A stretch of 11,389 bases of DNA from Thermoproteota archaeon (GCA_003661385.1 QMWA01000035.1:1-11389), one strand, 5' to 3'. Positions 1-5,848 are shown, counted from the first letter of the stretch. The notes: a model not told the origin generated them from the letters alone. Numbers and translations: made by a program.

Positions 1-4
1 TAGG

Positions 5-334
5 ATGGTGTCCAGCTTAAGGGAGGCGGCTGAGGAGGGGTTGGCCTACTATGTCAGCAAAGCCGGCAGCAAGCTCAGAGACTACATGAAAGCTGTTCCA
101 ACAGAGCTGCTAGGGAGAGCTGCCGCCAGAGCACCAGGCACTGGGGACTTAGGGTTCCTGAAGAAGGTGAGAGATGTGGCTAGAGGGGCTCTGCTAGACT
201 ACCCCTTCCAGCTTCCAGTAGCTATTGGAGCAATATTTCTGGTGTGGCTTGAGTGCTATAACTTGAATGTAGCGCTCAGTAAGGTTGCTGGAGAAGTGGA
301 GGGAGGGGAGGCTCTGGAGCTCATAGTGCTTTAG
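5..334 (+). CDS. Hypothetical protein, possibly 5'-truncated
   Basis: I do not recognise this 109-residue product. The frame is open to the left edge, so the ATG at 5 may be an internal Met of a longer gene. The first two thirds are charged and helical in character, rich in Glu, Lys, Arg and Ala. A hydrophobic stretch at about residues 66-83 (LDYPFQLPVAIGAIFLVWL) could be one membrane segment or a buried core helix, and a short acidic tail follows. Codon use, with AGG/AGA arginine and GAG/AAG, matches the neighbouring genes, which supports real coding. It converges on atpI: its TAG (332-334) and the TAA of atpI (333-331 on the other strand) share bases, so there is no room for an intergenic terminator. 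No function is proposed. Confidence 0.55.
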   Translation: MVSSLREAAEEGLAYYVSKAGSKLRDYMKAVPTELLGRAAARAPGTGDLGFLKKVRDVARGALLDYPFQLPVAIGAIFLVWLECYNLNVALSKVAGEVEGGEALELIVL

Positions 335-2013
335 GGGAATGACACTGGTACAGGCAGCATCAAGGGCTTGAACTGCACTCCATCCCCCATGTAGAACTTC
401 AAGCCGTGCTCCACCCAGTGAAGCCTTAGGTCCTGGAAGAACACGAAGATCACCTCGAAGAACACGAAGAACAGCGTCCCTACTATAGCTCCTATTGTGA
501 AGGGGCCTACCATCGGAAGCCCTCTGGTGAACTCTACAAACAGCTTGCTCAGCACTACGTGTATCATCTCGAACGCGAAGATCCTTGAGTATGATATCGT
601 GTTGGATAGTGAGGCTAGCAGGGAGTCTAGTGCCTCGCCAAAGCCCTCTGTAGCACCCAGAACCTTCATTCTGAGCACTAGCATAACTAGGAATGGGAGC
701 CAGAGGAATGGGAAGCTCTGCTTGAAGTTGAATGCGATCATGAACGCCCCTACTCCATGCTTAAAGAAGAGGTAGACGCCGCCTAGGTAGAGCCAGATCC
801 ACACGAGGGGGCCTGCTACAGCCTCCTCGTACTCCTTCATCCTCAGCTTGTTGATTAGCCCTAGTATGAGCCCTGCTAGGATGTGTAGTATGGCAACGTA
901 CACTGAGAACTTAAGGAGCGGCATGGGCTCCTCAGCTGGAGACCAGTGTGATGGGAACCCTAAGGCGTGTAGGAGCTTCTCCCTCACGTGCTCTATGGCT
1001 TCGCTGTGGAACACCTCGTGGAGGTGGTGGCCTAGCACCTCACCGTAAACGAGGCCAAAGAACGTGGCTGCCAGCCCACCTAATATGAAGAAAGTAGACC
1101 CCTCTAGCACGTACCTTATTATCTCTCCTCCACCCTCAAATCCTCTTCTCTTTAGCAGGTAGGCTATCGATGCGAGGACAGTGAGGACAAGGCCGTGACC
1201 GAGGTCACCGAACATCATACCGAATATCACTGGGAACGTAAAGAACCAGAGTATAGACGGGTCTATCTCGAAGTAGTTTGGTATGCCATAGCTTCTCACA
1301 AGAGCCTCGGTCACGTGGACTATGCTGGGGTTCTTCAGAAGCGTCGGAGGCTTCTCAGCGTGATGCCCATGCTCAAGCTGAGGCCTAGCGAACTCTAGCA
1401 CATACTTCCCTCCAGTGCACTCCTCAGCGATCTTCTCTAGCTTCCGTCTGCTCTCCTCTGGAACCCACCCCTCGAATACAGCTACGGTCTCTGACCTAGC
1501 CATCTTCGTTTTAGCCTCCTCTATCACCCTGAAGCTCTCCACAACCCTCTTGTACTCTATTAGCTTAGCCTTGCTTTCCTCAGCTATTGACTTGAGCTCC
1601 TCTTCTAACCCTTTCTTCTCCTCCAGCGCCTTCTCTTCCTCCTCAGCTTCCCTCTCCAAGTCCGCTATTCTGCTCTGTATGCTAGAGACTTTCGCCTCTA
1701 GCTCTGATACGTACTTTTCAGCTTCATCTACTGCCTCAGGCGAAGTCTTCCCCTCGATCTCCTCAGCAGCAGCCTCTAGGCTAATGCCTAGAGAGGTAGC
1801 TAAGCTGTCTATCCTGGATGAGAGGGCAGATAGCCTGAACAGCTTCTCAGTGGGCTCTATCGGCTTAACCTTGCCCTCAAGCTTCCTTCCTATTCTGCCT
1901 CTCATGTCCTTGAGTTCGATGAGCTTCTGCTCCCCTACAGCAGCTAAAAACCTGTCAACACACTCAACAGGGATATAGCCTCTGACTCTAAGCATGGAGA
2001 CTGGCTTCAGCAT
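331..2013 (-). CDS. atpI: A-type ATP synthase subunit I (subunit a homologue)
   Basis: Membrane stator subunit (560 aa) that forms the proton or sodium half-channels against the proteolipid ring and anchors the peripheral stalks. The N-terminal cytoplasmic part (about 1-245) has a long Glu/Lys coiled coil at about 100-170. The membrane part has the family blocks FGMMFGDLGHG (264-274), NTISYSRIFAF (471-481), whose Arg477 matches the conserved channel arginine, and QDLRLHWVEHGLKFYMGDG (527-545). I start at the ATG at 2013 (MLKPVSMLRV), which has AAAGGAG six bases upstream, rather than at the in-frame TTG at 2055. The protein is short for the family (often 600-700 aa), mainly because the cytoplasmic domain is compact. 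It lies 90 bp downstream of atpD and has its own TATA-like box. Confidence 0.96.
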   Translation of the reverse strand: MLKPVSMLRVRGYIPVECVDRFLAAVGEQKLIELKDMRGRIGRKLEGKVKPIEPTEKLFRLSALSSRIDSLATSLGISLEAAAEEIEGKTSPEAVDEAEKYVSELEAKVSSIQSRIADLEREAEEEEKALEEKKGLEEELKSIAEESKAKLIEYKRVVESFRVIEEAKTKMARSETVAVFEGWVPEESRRKLEKIAEECTGGKYVLEFARPQLEHGHHAEKPPTLLKNPSIVHVTEALVRSYGIPNYFEIDPSILWFFTFPVIFGMMFGDLGHGLVLTVLASIAYLLKRRGFEGGGEIIRYVLEGSTFFILGGLAATFFGLVYGEVLGHHLHEVFHSEAIEHVREKLLHALGFPSHWSPAEEPMPLLKFSVYVAILHILAGLILGLINKLRMKEYEEAVAGPLVWIWLYLGGVYLFFKHGVGAFMIAFNFKQSFPFLWLPFLVMLVLRMKVLGATEGFGEALDSLLASLSNTISYSRIFAFEMIHVVLSKLFVEFTRGLPMVGPFTIGAIVGTLFFVFFEVIFVFFQDLRLHWVEHGLKFYMGDGVQFKPLMLPVPVSFP

Positions 2014-2062
2014 TGTAATCTCCTTTAAGCTTCTTTTTTCAGGTTGGGGCTCCAAAGCTTAG

Positions 2063-2070
2063 CTTATAAC
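2063..2070 (-). promoter_or_regulatory. TATA-like box for atpI
   Basis: GTTATAAG on the minus strand lies 50-57 bases before the atpI ATG at 2013. A transcript starting about 25-30 bases downstream would have a leader of roughly 26 nt carrying the AAAGGAG ribosome site. The box falls in the 90-bp gap between atpD and atpI, so atpI can probably be transcribed separately from E-F-D as well as by read-through. Confidence 0.4.
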
Positions 2071-2103
2071 TCTTTCGCCTACAGCTACCATGTTAGACTA
2101 GAG

Positions 2104-2745
2104 CTAAGGCCTCCTCTTGGACAGCACAAGCCTCTTAATCAACTTAAGTCTGAAGTAGTCTTCTCTAGCCAGCTCCTCAAGCTTCATCTCGATCTCCTTG
2201 GCAGAGGCCTCGAGCCTAGGCAATATTATATACTCTAGGATGTTCACCTTTCTTCGAGTTCTCCTGATCTCCCTGCCTAGGAGCTCGAGAGCTCTCTCTG
2301 TCTCAGCCAGAGAGACGATGTAGCTCAAGACTTCCTCGAAGGCGACCTTAGATTCGTCGAGGTGCGTTGATGTCTCTGCAATCGAGTAGCCACTTTCCAA
2401 GACACCTATCTCAGCTTTCCTTACCTTTAGAACCGGTACTATAACGCCCATTATGTTCCTGGAGCCCACTTCAATCTCCATTGCCTCCCTAAGCCCCAGA
2501 CTAGCTCTCCTGACCCCAAGGCTGCCCATGACCATGTTGGCTACAAGCAGCTTCTCAAAAGCTCCCTTAATGACTTCCTCAAGCTTCTCCCTCTTCTCCC
2601 TGGCTTCACTCAGCAGGTTCATGAAGTCTATTATCAGGGCCTCCTCCTTCTCCTTGAGCAGCCTGTAAGCCCTGTTAGCGAGAGCTATCCTCTTCCTGAG
2701 CTTCAGGAGCTCCATTCTAGTCGGGCTGACTCTGGCTGCAGCCAC
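2104..2745 (-). CDS. atpD: A-type ATP synthase subunit D (central rotor shaft)
   Basis: Subunit D (213 aa) forms the coiled-coil rotor shaft inside the A3B3 head and, with F, couples ATP turnover to the membrane ring. The N-terminal family block VSPTRMELLKLRKRIALA (residues 6-23) is clear, followed by an antiparallel coiled-coil pattern. The C-terminal helix carries RRTRRKVNILEYIILPRLE, the canonical 'RRVNALE..viP' segment of the family. The start is GTG at 2745, because the conserved V-PTR block begins five residues later. The stop codon of atpF lies within TGAGGTGA upstream, so GAGGTGA doubles as a good ribosome site seven bases before the GTG. Subunits A and B, which commonly sit between F and D in archaea, are absent here. 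Confidence 0.96.
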   Translation of the reverse strand: MAAARVSPTRMELLKLRKRIALANRAYRLLKEKEEALIIDFMNLLSEAREKREKLEEVIKGAFEKLLVANMVMGSLGVRRASLGLREAMEIEVGSRNIMGVIVPVLKVRKAEIGVLESGYSIAETSTHLDESKVAFEEVLSYIVSLAETERALELLGREIRRTRRKVNILEYIILPRLEASAKEIEMKLEELAREDYFRLKLIKRLVLSKRRP

Positions 2746-2756
2746 TTAGCTTCACC

Positions 2757-3077
2757 TCAGCCTACCTCTATTCCGACAGCCCTCTTTATCATCTCCTTGT
2801 ACTTTCTCTCAGCTGGAAGCCTAGGGCCGCTCCTGTCTGGGATCTCTATGAAAATCGGGTACATCCTCTCCTTGAACGCCTCTATTTCCTCTCTAGCTAG
2901 CTCAGCAGCCTTCTCTGTTATGATCACCAGAGCTATGTCTCTCCTGTTGAGCAGCATTCTGACAGCTCTCTTAGCTGACTCCCTAGGGCTCTCCTCACTC
3001 ACCTCGTATGCCTCAGTCACACCAGCTAGCTTGAAGCCAGCTACAGTATCTGCGTCCCCTATCACAACGATCTTCAT
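2757..3077 (-). CDS. atpF: A-type ATP synthase subunit F
   Basis: Small central-stalk subunit (106 aa, normal for the family) that binds subunit D and regulates rotation and ATPase activity. The N-terminus carries the family signature IGDADTVAGFKLAGV (6-20) at the first beta strand and turn of the Rossmann-like fold. The C-terminus has IPDRSGPR (about 79-86) followed by YKEMIKRAVGIEVG, the tail helix. The ATG at 3077 shares its A with the TGA of atpE (TGATG), a one-base overlap typical of translational coupling. Its own stop lies only 11 bases before the atpD GTG. Confidence 0.96.
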   Translation of the reverse strand: MKIVVIGDADTVAGFKLAGVTEAYEVSEESPRESAKRAVRMLLNRRDIALVIITEKAAELAREEIEAFKERMYPIFIEIPDRSGPRLPAERKYKEMIKRAVGIEVG

Positions 3078-3691
3078 CAGGACACCTTAGCCTTCTCAAG
3101 TATGATCTTAGCGATGAGGGGCCTAAGCCTCTTCTTAGCCTGCTCGATTCTGGTCTTAAGGGTGTTATCTACTACAATCCTGCCGTCAGCAGACTTGACC
3201 ACGACACCATCCCTCACTATAGGAGAGGCCTCAAGCTTCAGCTTAACACCATGCTCCCTCTCCACCTTCTCAGCGATCTTAGCTGCAGCATCGAGATCCG
3301 GCTCGCTAACGTACACTGTGAGCTCACTTACACCAGCCAGCTCAACTGAGCGCCTCATCAGGTTCTCTAGGACCTCAGCTCCGTACTCCCTCCGGATCCG
3401 CTCCTCAGCTTCCTTAAACACCTTCTCCACGAGCTCCTCTCTAGCCTGAGCTATCCTCTGCCTGCTCTTGAACCTAGCGTCCATCAGAAGCCTCTCAGCC
3501 TCCTTCTCAGCATCCCTGACCTTAGACTCAAGCAGGCTCTCAGCTTCAGCTTTAGCCCTTGTCTCAGCCTCCTTAACCCTAGCTTCGGCCTCGCTCCTAG
3601 CTCTACTGAGGATGTCATCGGCCTCACTCCTAGCCTTCTCGAGAAGAGCCTCTGTAATCTTACGGTAGTCTCCAGTAACCTCCACCGACAT
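3077..3691 (-). CDS. atpE: A-type ATP synthase subunit E (peripheral stalk)
   Basis: Peripheral-stalk subunit (204 aa) that holds the A3B3 head against the torque of rotation. Residues about 10-105 form an uninterrupted Ala/Glu/Arg/Lys coiled coil with repeated 'AE' steps. The C-terminal globular domain contains SPIVRDGVVVKSADGRIVVD (about 157-176), matching the 'GG.i..s.DG.i.vdnTl..rle' block of subunit E. The frame is open to 3766, but the extra 25 residues are aromatic and non-homologous in character and would lie upstream of the TATA box. ATG at 3691 (MSVEVTGDYRK) is therefore the start, with GGTGG a few bases before it. It is the first gene of the E-F-D-(I) unit. Confidence 0.93.
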   Translation of the reverse strand: MSVEVTGDYRKITEALLEKARSEADDILSRARSEAEARVKEAETRAKAEAESLLESKVRDAEKEAERLLMDARFKSRQRIAQAREELVEKVFKEAEERIRREYGAEVLENLMRRSVELAGVSELTVYVSEPDLDAAAKIAEKVEREHGVKLKLEASPIVRDGVVVKSADGRIVVDNTLKTRIEQAKKRLRPLIAKIILEKAKVS

Positions 3692-3722
3692 TAAATACCA
3701 CCAGACGCCGCTCAGCATCCAG

Positions 3723-3730
3723 CTTATAAA
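3723..3730 (-). promoter_or_regulatory. TATA box of the atpE-F-D operon
   Basis: TTTATAAG on the minus strand, preceded by AAC, is one of the best archaeal BoxA matches in the window. It lies 32-39 bases upstream of the atpE ATG at 3691, which places the transcription start about 10 bases before the ATG. This spacing independently supports the 3691 start over the longer reading frame. Confidence 0.6.
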
Positions 3731-3810
3731 AGTTAAACCACGATACCACAACATGCAGGCTGGCATAGGGAGGCTGTGCTAGCTGCCACATGCCTTAGCA
3801 GAGGACAGAT

Positions 3811-3844
3811 CAGCTGAGCTGCGATAACGCTGCTGTAAACAGCA
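3811..3844. promoter_or_regulatory. Cluster of dyads in the atpE / V4R divergent promoter region
   Basis: Three symmetric elements lie side by side: CAGCTGAGCTG (3811-3821), a perfect odd palindrome; GCGATAACGC (3821-3830), a weak 3-bp stem; and TGCTGTAAACAGCA (3831-3844), a perfect 6+6 dyad with a 2-bp spacer. The last ends three bases before the AT-rich box (CTTAAAT, 3847-3853) of the V4R gene. This position is where a homodimeric archaeal regulator could act on the V4R promoter. Protein binding is inference; only the symmetry is seen. Confidence 0.35.
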
Positions 3845-3846
3845 AG

Positions 3847-3853
3847 CTTAAAT
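3847..3853 (+). promoter_or_regulatory. AT-rich TATA-like box before the V4R gene
   Basis: CTTAAAT lies 30-36 bases upstream of the TTG at 3883, the distance expected for a nearly leaderless archaeal transcript. It is a weaker match than the atpE box. No other AT-rich element lies closer to the start. Confidence 0.35.
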
Positions 3854-3882
3854 TCCCATAGATCGCAGCCAGCAGGGATACT

Positions 3883-4407
3883 TTGGAGAGCATAAGAGAG
3901 GTAGCTGAGCTCTTGAGCTTAGACCCATCAGGTAGACTCCTTTTCAAGGGCAAAGTCCCGATGATACTTACTACAAGAGAGTTCATAGCACTAATCCAGA
4001 AGACAATAGAGGAGGTAGTAGGGGAGAATGCTGCTGCAGTCATAATGTACAGAGCAGGCTTCAAGGCAGGATATAGTTTTGCAAGAACACAGAGCATCGA
4101 ATTCGGCGTGAGAGGAGTAGACATCCTCAGGAAGTACCTTGAGACAGCAAGCAAGAGAGGATGGGGGGAGTTCACATTACAAAGCTACGACATAAGTGAG
4201 AGGATAGTAGTAGAAGTGAGAGGGAGCTACGGCGAGGAGTGGGGCAATGTAGGCAGGAGAGTGTGCCACATTTGGCGAGGAGCACTAGCTGGAATAGCAC
4301 AGTATATAGCAGACGACATGAACCTGAAAATCAAGATGAAGGGAACAGAGGAGAAGTGCGTGGCAGAGGGATCTGAATGCTGCATAATAACAGCTGAACC
4401 AGTATAG
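3883..4407 (+). CDS. V4R (4-vinyl reductase) domain protein
   Basis: Single-domain V4R protein (174 aa). The fold (COG1719-type) is thought to bind small hydrophobic ligands and occurs alone in archaea or attached to regulators. Visible features are RAGFKAGYSFA (57-67) in the first helical layer, GRRVCHIWRGALAGIAQYI (124-142) and the C-terminal block EEKCVAEGSECCIIT (156-170), which follows the 'E..C.a.G...C.f' pattern. Cys128, Cys159, Cys166 and Cys167 could form a metal or disulfide site. No HTH is visible. The start is TTG at 3883 with AGGGA about five bases upstream; ATG at 3961 would remove part of the N-terminus. The gene is divergent from atpE. It uses more A-ending codons (GTA, GCA, ACA, AGA) than its neighbours. 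The ligand is unknown. Confidence 0.85.
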   Translation: MESIREVAELLSLDPSGRLLFKGKVPMILTTREFIALIQKTIEEVVGENAAAVIMYRAGFKAGYSFARTQSIEFGVRGVDILRKYLETASKRGWGEFTLQSYDISERIVVEVRGSYGEEWGNVGRRVCHIWRGALAGIAQYIADDMNLKIKMKGTEEKCVAEGSECCIITAEPV

Positions 4408-4510
4408 GCTGCGATAACACCAGCAGAACCTCACCTAGGCAACAGTCCACTGAAGATAATGTCATCAGCTCAACTGCTCTCCTAGCTGAGCCCACAGCTC
4501 TGCTAGCATC

Positions 4511-4535
4511 CTCCTGAGTATATAAGTTCCAGGAG
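4511..4535. promoter_or_regulatory. TATA-like site enclosed by an inverted repeat
   Basis: CTCCTG (4511-4516) and CAGGAG (4530-4535) form a perfect 6-bp inverted repeat around TATATAA (4519-4525). No intact gene begins at the expected distance downstream. It could be the leftover promoter of the eroded frame, the promoter of a small RNA, or chance. Confidence 0.25.
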
Positions 4536-4582
4536 AACAGAAACCTATCAGGTATACCATGCGTTGACCTGCTATGCTCAGG

Positions 4583-4613
4583 AGCTAGCTCAGAAGCTAC
4601 GTCAGCTAGCTCA
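4583..4613 (+). repeat. Direct repeat AGCTAGCTCA, two copies
   Basis: AGCTAGCTCA occurs at 4583-4592 and 4604-4613, a 21-bp period. Each copy contains the self-complementary AGCTAGCT. Two copies only; no array. Confidence 0.4.
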
Positions 4614-4880
4614 CTAGCATACTCCCTTAGATTGAAGGGAAGGCTACCAAGATGCCTCTCAGCTCCTCAGAGAAATCGTGAAGCCAGGATGGTATCCTAA
4701 GCACGGAGACCACAGCCTTAACTACATCCTCTACTGCAAGCTGACAGCAACAATCTTAGAGCCAAACTTAGACAGAAGCCCAGAATAAGCCCTATCAAGC
4801 AATGATACAGCAGCATCCCTGCTGAGAACCCTAAGGCCAGCACCAACAATAGCAGTGCACGAAGAAGCTAAAAACATTAA

Positions 4881-4915
4881 CCTAAGGGCTAAGGTGTTGA
4901 AGGGCTGCCCTTAGG
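4881..4915. repeat. Perfect 9-bp inverted repeat (hairpin)
   Basis: CCTAAGGGC (4881-4889) and GCCCTTAGG (4907-4915) are exact reverse complements separated by 17 bases. The stem is GC-rich enough to fold in RNA. No T-run follows on the plus strand, so it is not an obvious terminator. It sits at the end of the possible eroded reading frame. Confidence 0.5.
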
Positions 4916-4953
4916 GTTCTCAAGTGCAAGAGAAAACTCCTTCTGCTGCATCC

Positions 4954-4971
4954 AAGTGAGCAAAGTGAGCA
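4954..4971 (+). repeat. Tandem duplication of AAGTGAGCA
   Basis: AAGTGAGCA is repeated exactly, head to tail, at 4954-4962 and 4963-4971. It most likely records a local slippage event; there is no third copy. Confidence 0.5.
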
Positions 4972-5222
4972 CTAGAGAGATGCCAGAGAGGAGCTTTTAG
5001 CTTCACTAGGTAAGCAGCTGCTACTCGACAGTAAGGCTTCTCAGTGTCTAAGGAGAAATAGATGCCATTTCTAACGGCAGATGTCTTGCTCACAGCTTTA
5101 CATTACTTTAGCCTGCGTGTTTTGAAGCATGGCAACAGGATGTATAAAGATGCCATTCTGAGGTAAGCGAAGGCAAGAGCGGCTCTAGATTAGAATATGA
5201 GCTGAGGTGAGGTGGAGCGCTT

Positions 5223-5231
5223 GTTATAAAG
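5223..5231 (+). promoter_or_regulatory. TATA box upstream of the UPF0216 gene
   Basis: GTTATAAAG is a good archaeal BoxA match. It predicts a transcription start near 5253-5256. That would make the GTG at 5257 nearly leaderless, or give a roughly 50-nt leader to the ATG at 5305. A second AT-rich element, CTTTTAAG at 5281-5288, lies between the two candidates and could serve the 5305 start. Confidence 0.5.
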
Positions 5232-5304
5232 CTAAGGGAGGAGCAGAGGCGGTGGTGTGCTTTGGTGTTTGGACAGTAACCTTTTAAGGGGGAAGCCCTC
5301 CGTC

Positions 5305-5739
5305 ATGGGGTCTACATTGTTCAGGTTGGGTGAGGAGGAGGCCATAAGGAGGCTAGTGTCTATTGCTAATGCTCATCTCCCAGCAGAGTTCAAGACCTTA
5401 AGGCAGCTTTTAGATGAAAGGGATCCGAAGGTGCTTTGTAGAGATGGGTCAGTCCATATGTTTGATAGGAAGGAGCTGGAGAAGCTGGCTGAGATGGTTC
5501 CAAGGGAGATGCATGACAGACTAAAGCTCCCGATAGTTCTCACGATAAACCCCAAGTATGGTAGGGGGGCTTATGAAGTTGAGGGAGATGCTGCAAAGCA
5601 GGTTGTAGCCATGGTACTTGACCTACCACAGCCAGTACAGGATGAAAAGCTCATTTTATACAGGCCACAGGTCATGAGGCTCAGGAGAGTACTTCCGACG
5701 ACAACACAATATGCCTTCGCCAGAGAAGCCATGTGGTAG
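5305..5739 (+). CDS. UPF0216 (DUF61) family protein
   Basis: Conserved archaeal protein of unknown biochemical role (144 aa from this start, the usual size). The family blocks are clear: LPAEFKTLRQLL (25-36), RDGSVHMFDRKEL (46-58), LKLPIVLTINPKYGRGAYEV (73-92) and the C-terminal LYRPQVMRLRRVLPTTTQYAF (118-138). Homology-like sequence begins around residue 8, so ATG 5305 is preferred. An upstream GTG at 5257 is in frame, would add 16 residues (MLWCLDSNLL...) and sits at a nearly leaderless distance from the TATA box, so it cannot be excluded. It stands alone between the gene-poor region and the decayed sulfur genes, and no neighbour hints at its job. Confidence 0.88.
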   Translation: MGSTLFRLGEEEAIRRLVSIANAHLPAEFKTLRQLLDERDPKVLCRDGSVHMFDRKELEKLAEMVPREMHDRLKLPIVLTINPKYGRGAYEVEGDAAKQVVAMVLDLPQPVQDEKLILYRPQVMRLRRVLPTTTQYAFAREAMW

Positions 5740-5820
5740 CTGAAGCTACTAGATTGCTGGGTTGAGATAGTATTCTACAAGCCTGCCTCTCCTCCTCTCA
5801 CTTACTATCCTGCATCTAGC

Positions 5821-5848
5821 AAGCATGAAGAGCCATCGAGCGATGCTT
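5821..5848. repeat. Inverted repeat AAGCAT / ATGCTT
   Basis: AAGCAT (5821-5826) and ATGCTT (5843-5848) form a 6-bp inverted repeat with a 16-base loop in the 165-bp gap between the UPF0216 gene and the DsrE2-like pseudogene. The rest of the gap shows no gene; a pyrimidine-rich stretch lies at 5786-5801. It could be a weak terminator hairpin, but no T-run follows. Confidence 0.25.

Larger units (their letters stand above)
4507..4911 (+). pseudogene. Possible eroded coding sequence, unrecognised
   Basis: One frame reads protein-like over about 135 codons with only three in-frame stops: TAG at about 4615, TGA at 4633 and TAA at 4786. It ends at TAG 4912-4914. The most convincing part is 4636-4785, which includes LLREIVKPGWYPKHGDHS and then NYILYCKLTATILEPNLD. 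The part after the TAA continues with ALSSNDTAASLLRTLRP and EEAKNINLRAKVLKGCP. Three stops in 135 codons is fewer than chance but not decisive, and there is no convincing start codon. I do not recognise the family. It could also be non-coding DNA with a chance open stretch. Confidence 0.25.
4408..5256. other. Gene-poor intergenic region of about 850 bp
   Basis: No intact gene, tRNA or rRNA is visible here on either strand. The stretch holds an orphan TATA-like site inside an inverted repeat (4511-4535), a 10-bp direct repeat (4583-4613), a possible eroded reading frame (about 4507-4911), a 9-bp hairpin (4881-4915), a tandem 9-mer (4954-4971), and a 10-bp repeat AGATGCCATT at 5060-5069 and 5148-5157. 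A TATA box for the next gene lies at 5223-5231. It is unusually long in an otherwise dense region and could be decayed coding DNA or hold an unrecognised RNA. Confidence 0.5.

Noticed and set aside
1415-1978. 187-codon plus-strand frame rich in Ser and Leu
   Set aside because: It is the antisense of the atpI coiled coil; the Ser/Leu composition is the usual shadow of a Glu/Lys/Ala-rich gene.
2014-2055. TTG start of atpI at 2055
   Set aside because: ATG 2013 has AAAGGAG at ideal spacing and begins the protein in the usual family manner (MLKPVSM).
2797-3668. Plus-strand frames opposite atpF and atpE
   Set aside because: Low-complexity Ser/Ala/Leu translations that mirror well-identified ATP synthase genes; no start signals.
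3692-3766. N-terminal extension of atpE to 3766
   Set aside because: It would start upstream of the TATA box at 3723-3730 and adds Trp/Tyr-rich residues unlike subunit E.
3810-4175. 121-codon minus-strand frame opposite the V4R gene
   Set aside because: V4R motifs on the plus strand are clear; the opposite frame shows no family features.
4445-4475. Possible C/D-box-like RNA (TGATGA then CTG on the minus strand)
   Set aside because: C box is imperfect, no proper D box CTGA at suitable spacing, and no C'/D' pair.
4408-5256. tRNA, rRNA or CRISPR array in the gene-poor region
   Set aside because: No T-loop GGTTCRA block with matching acceptor stem, no rRNA-like sequence, and repeats occur in only two copies without regular spacers.
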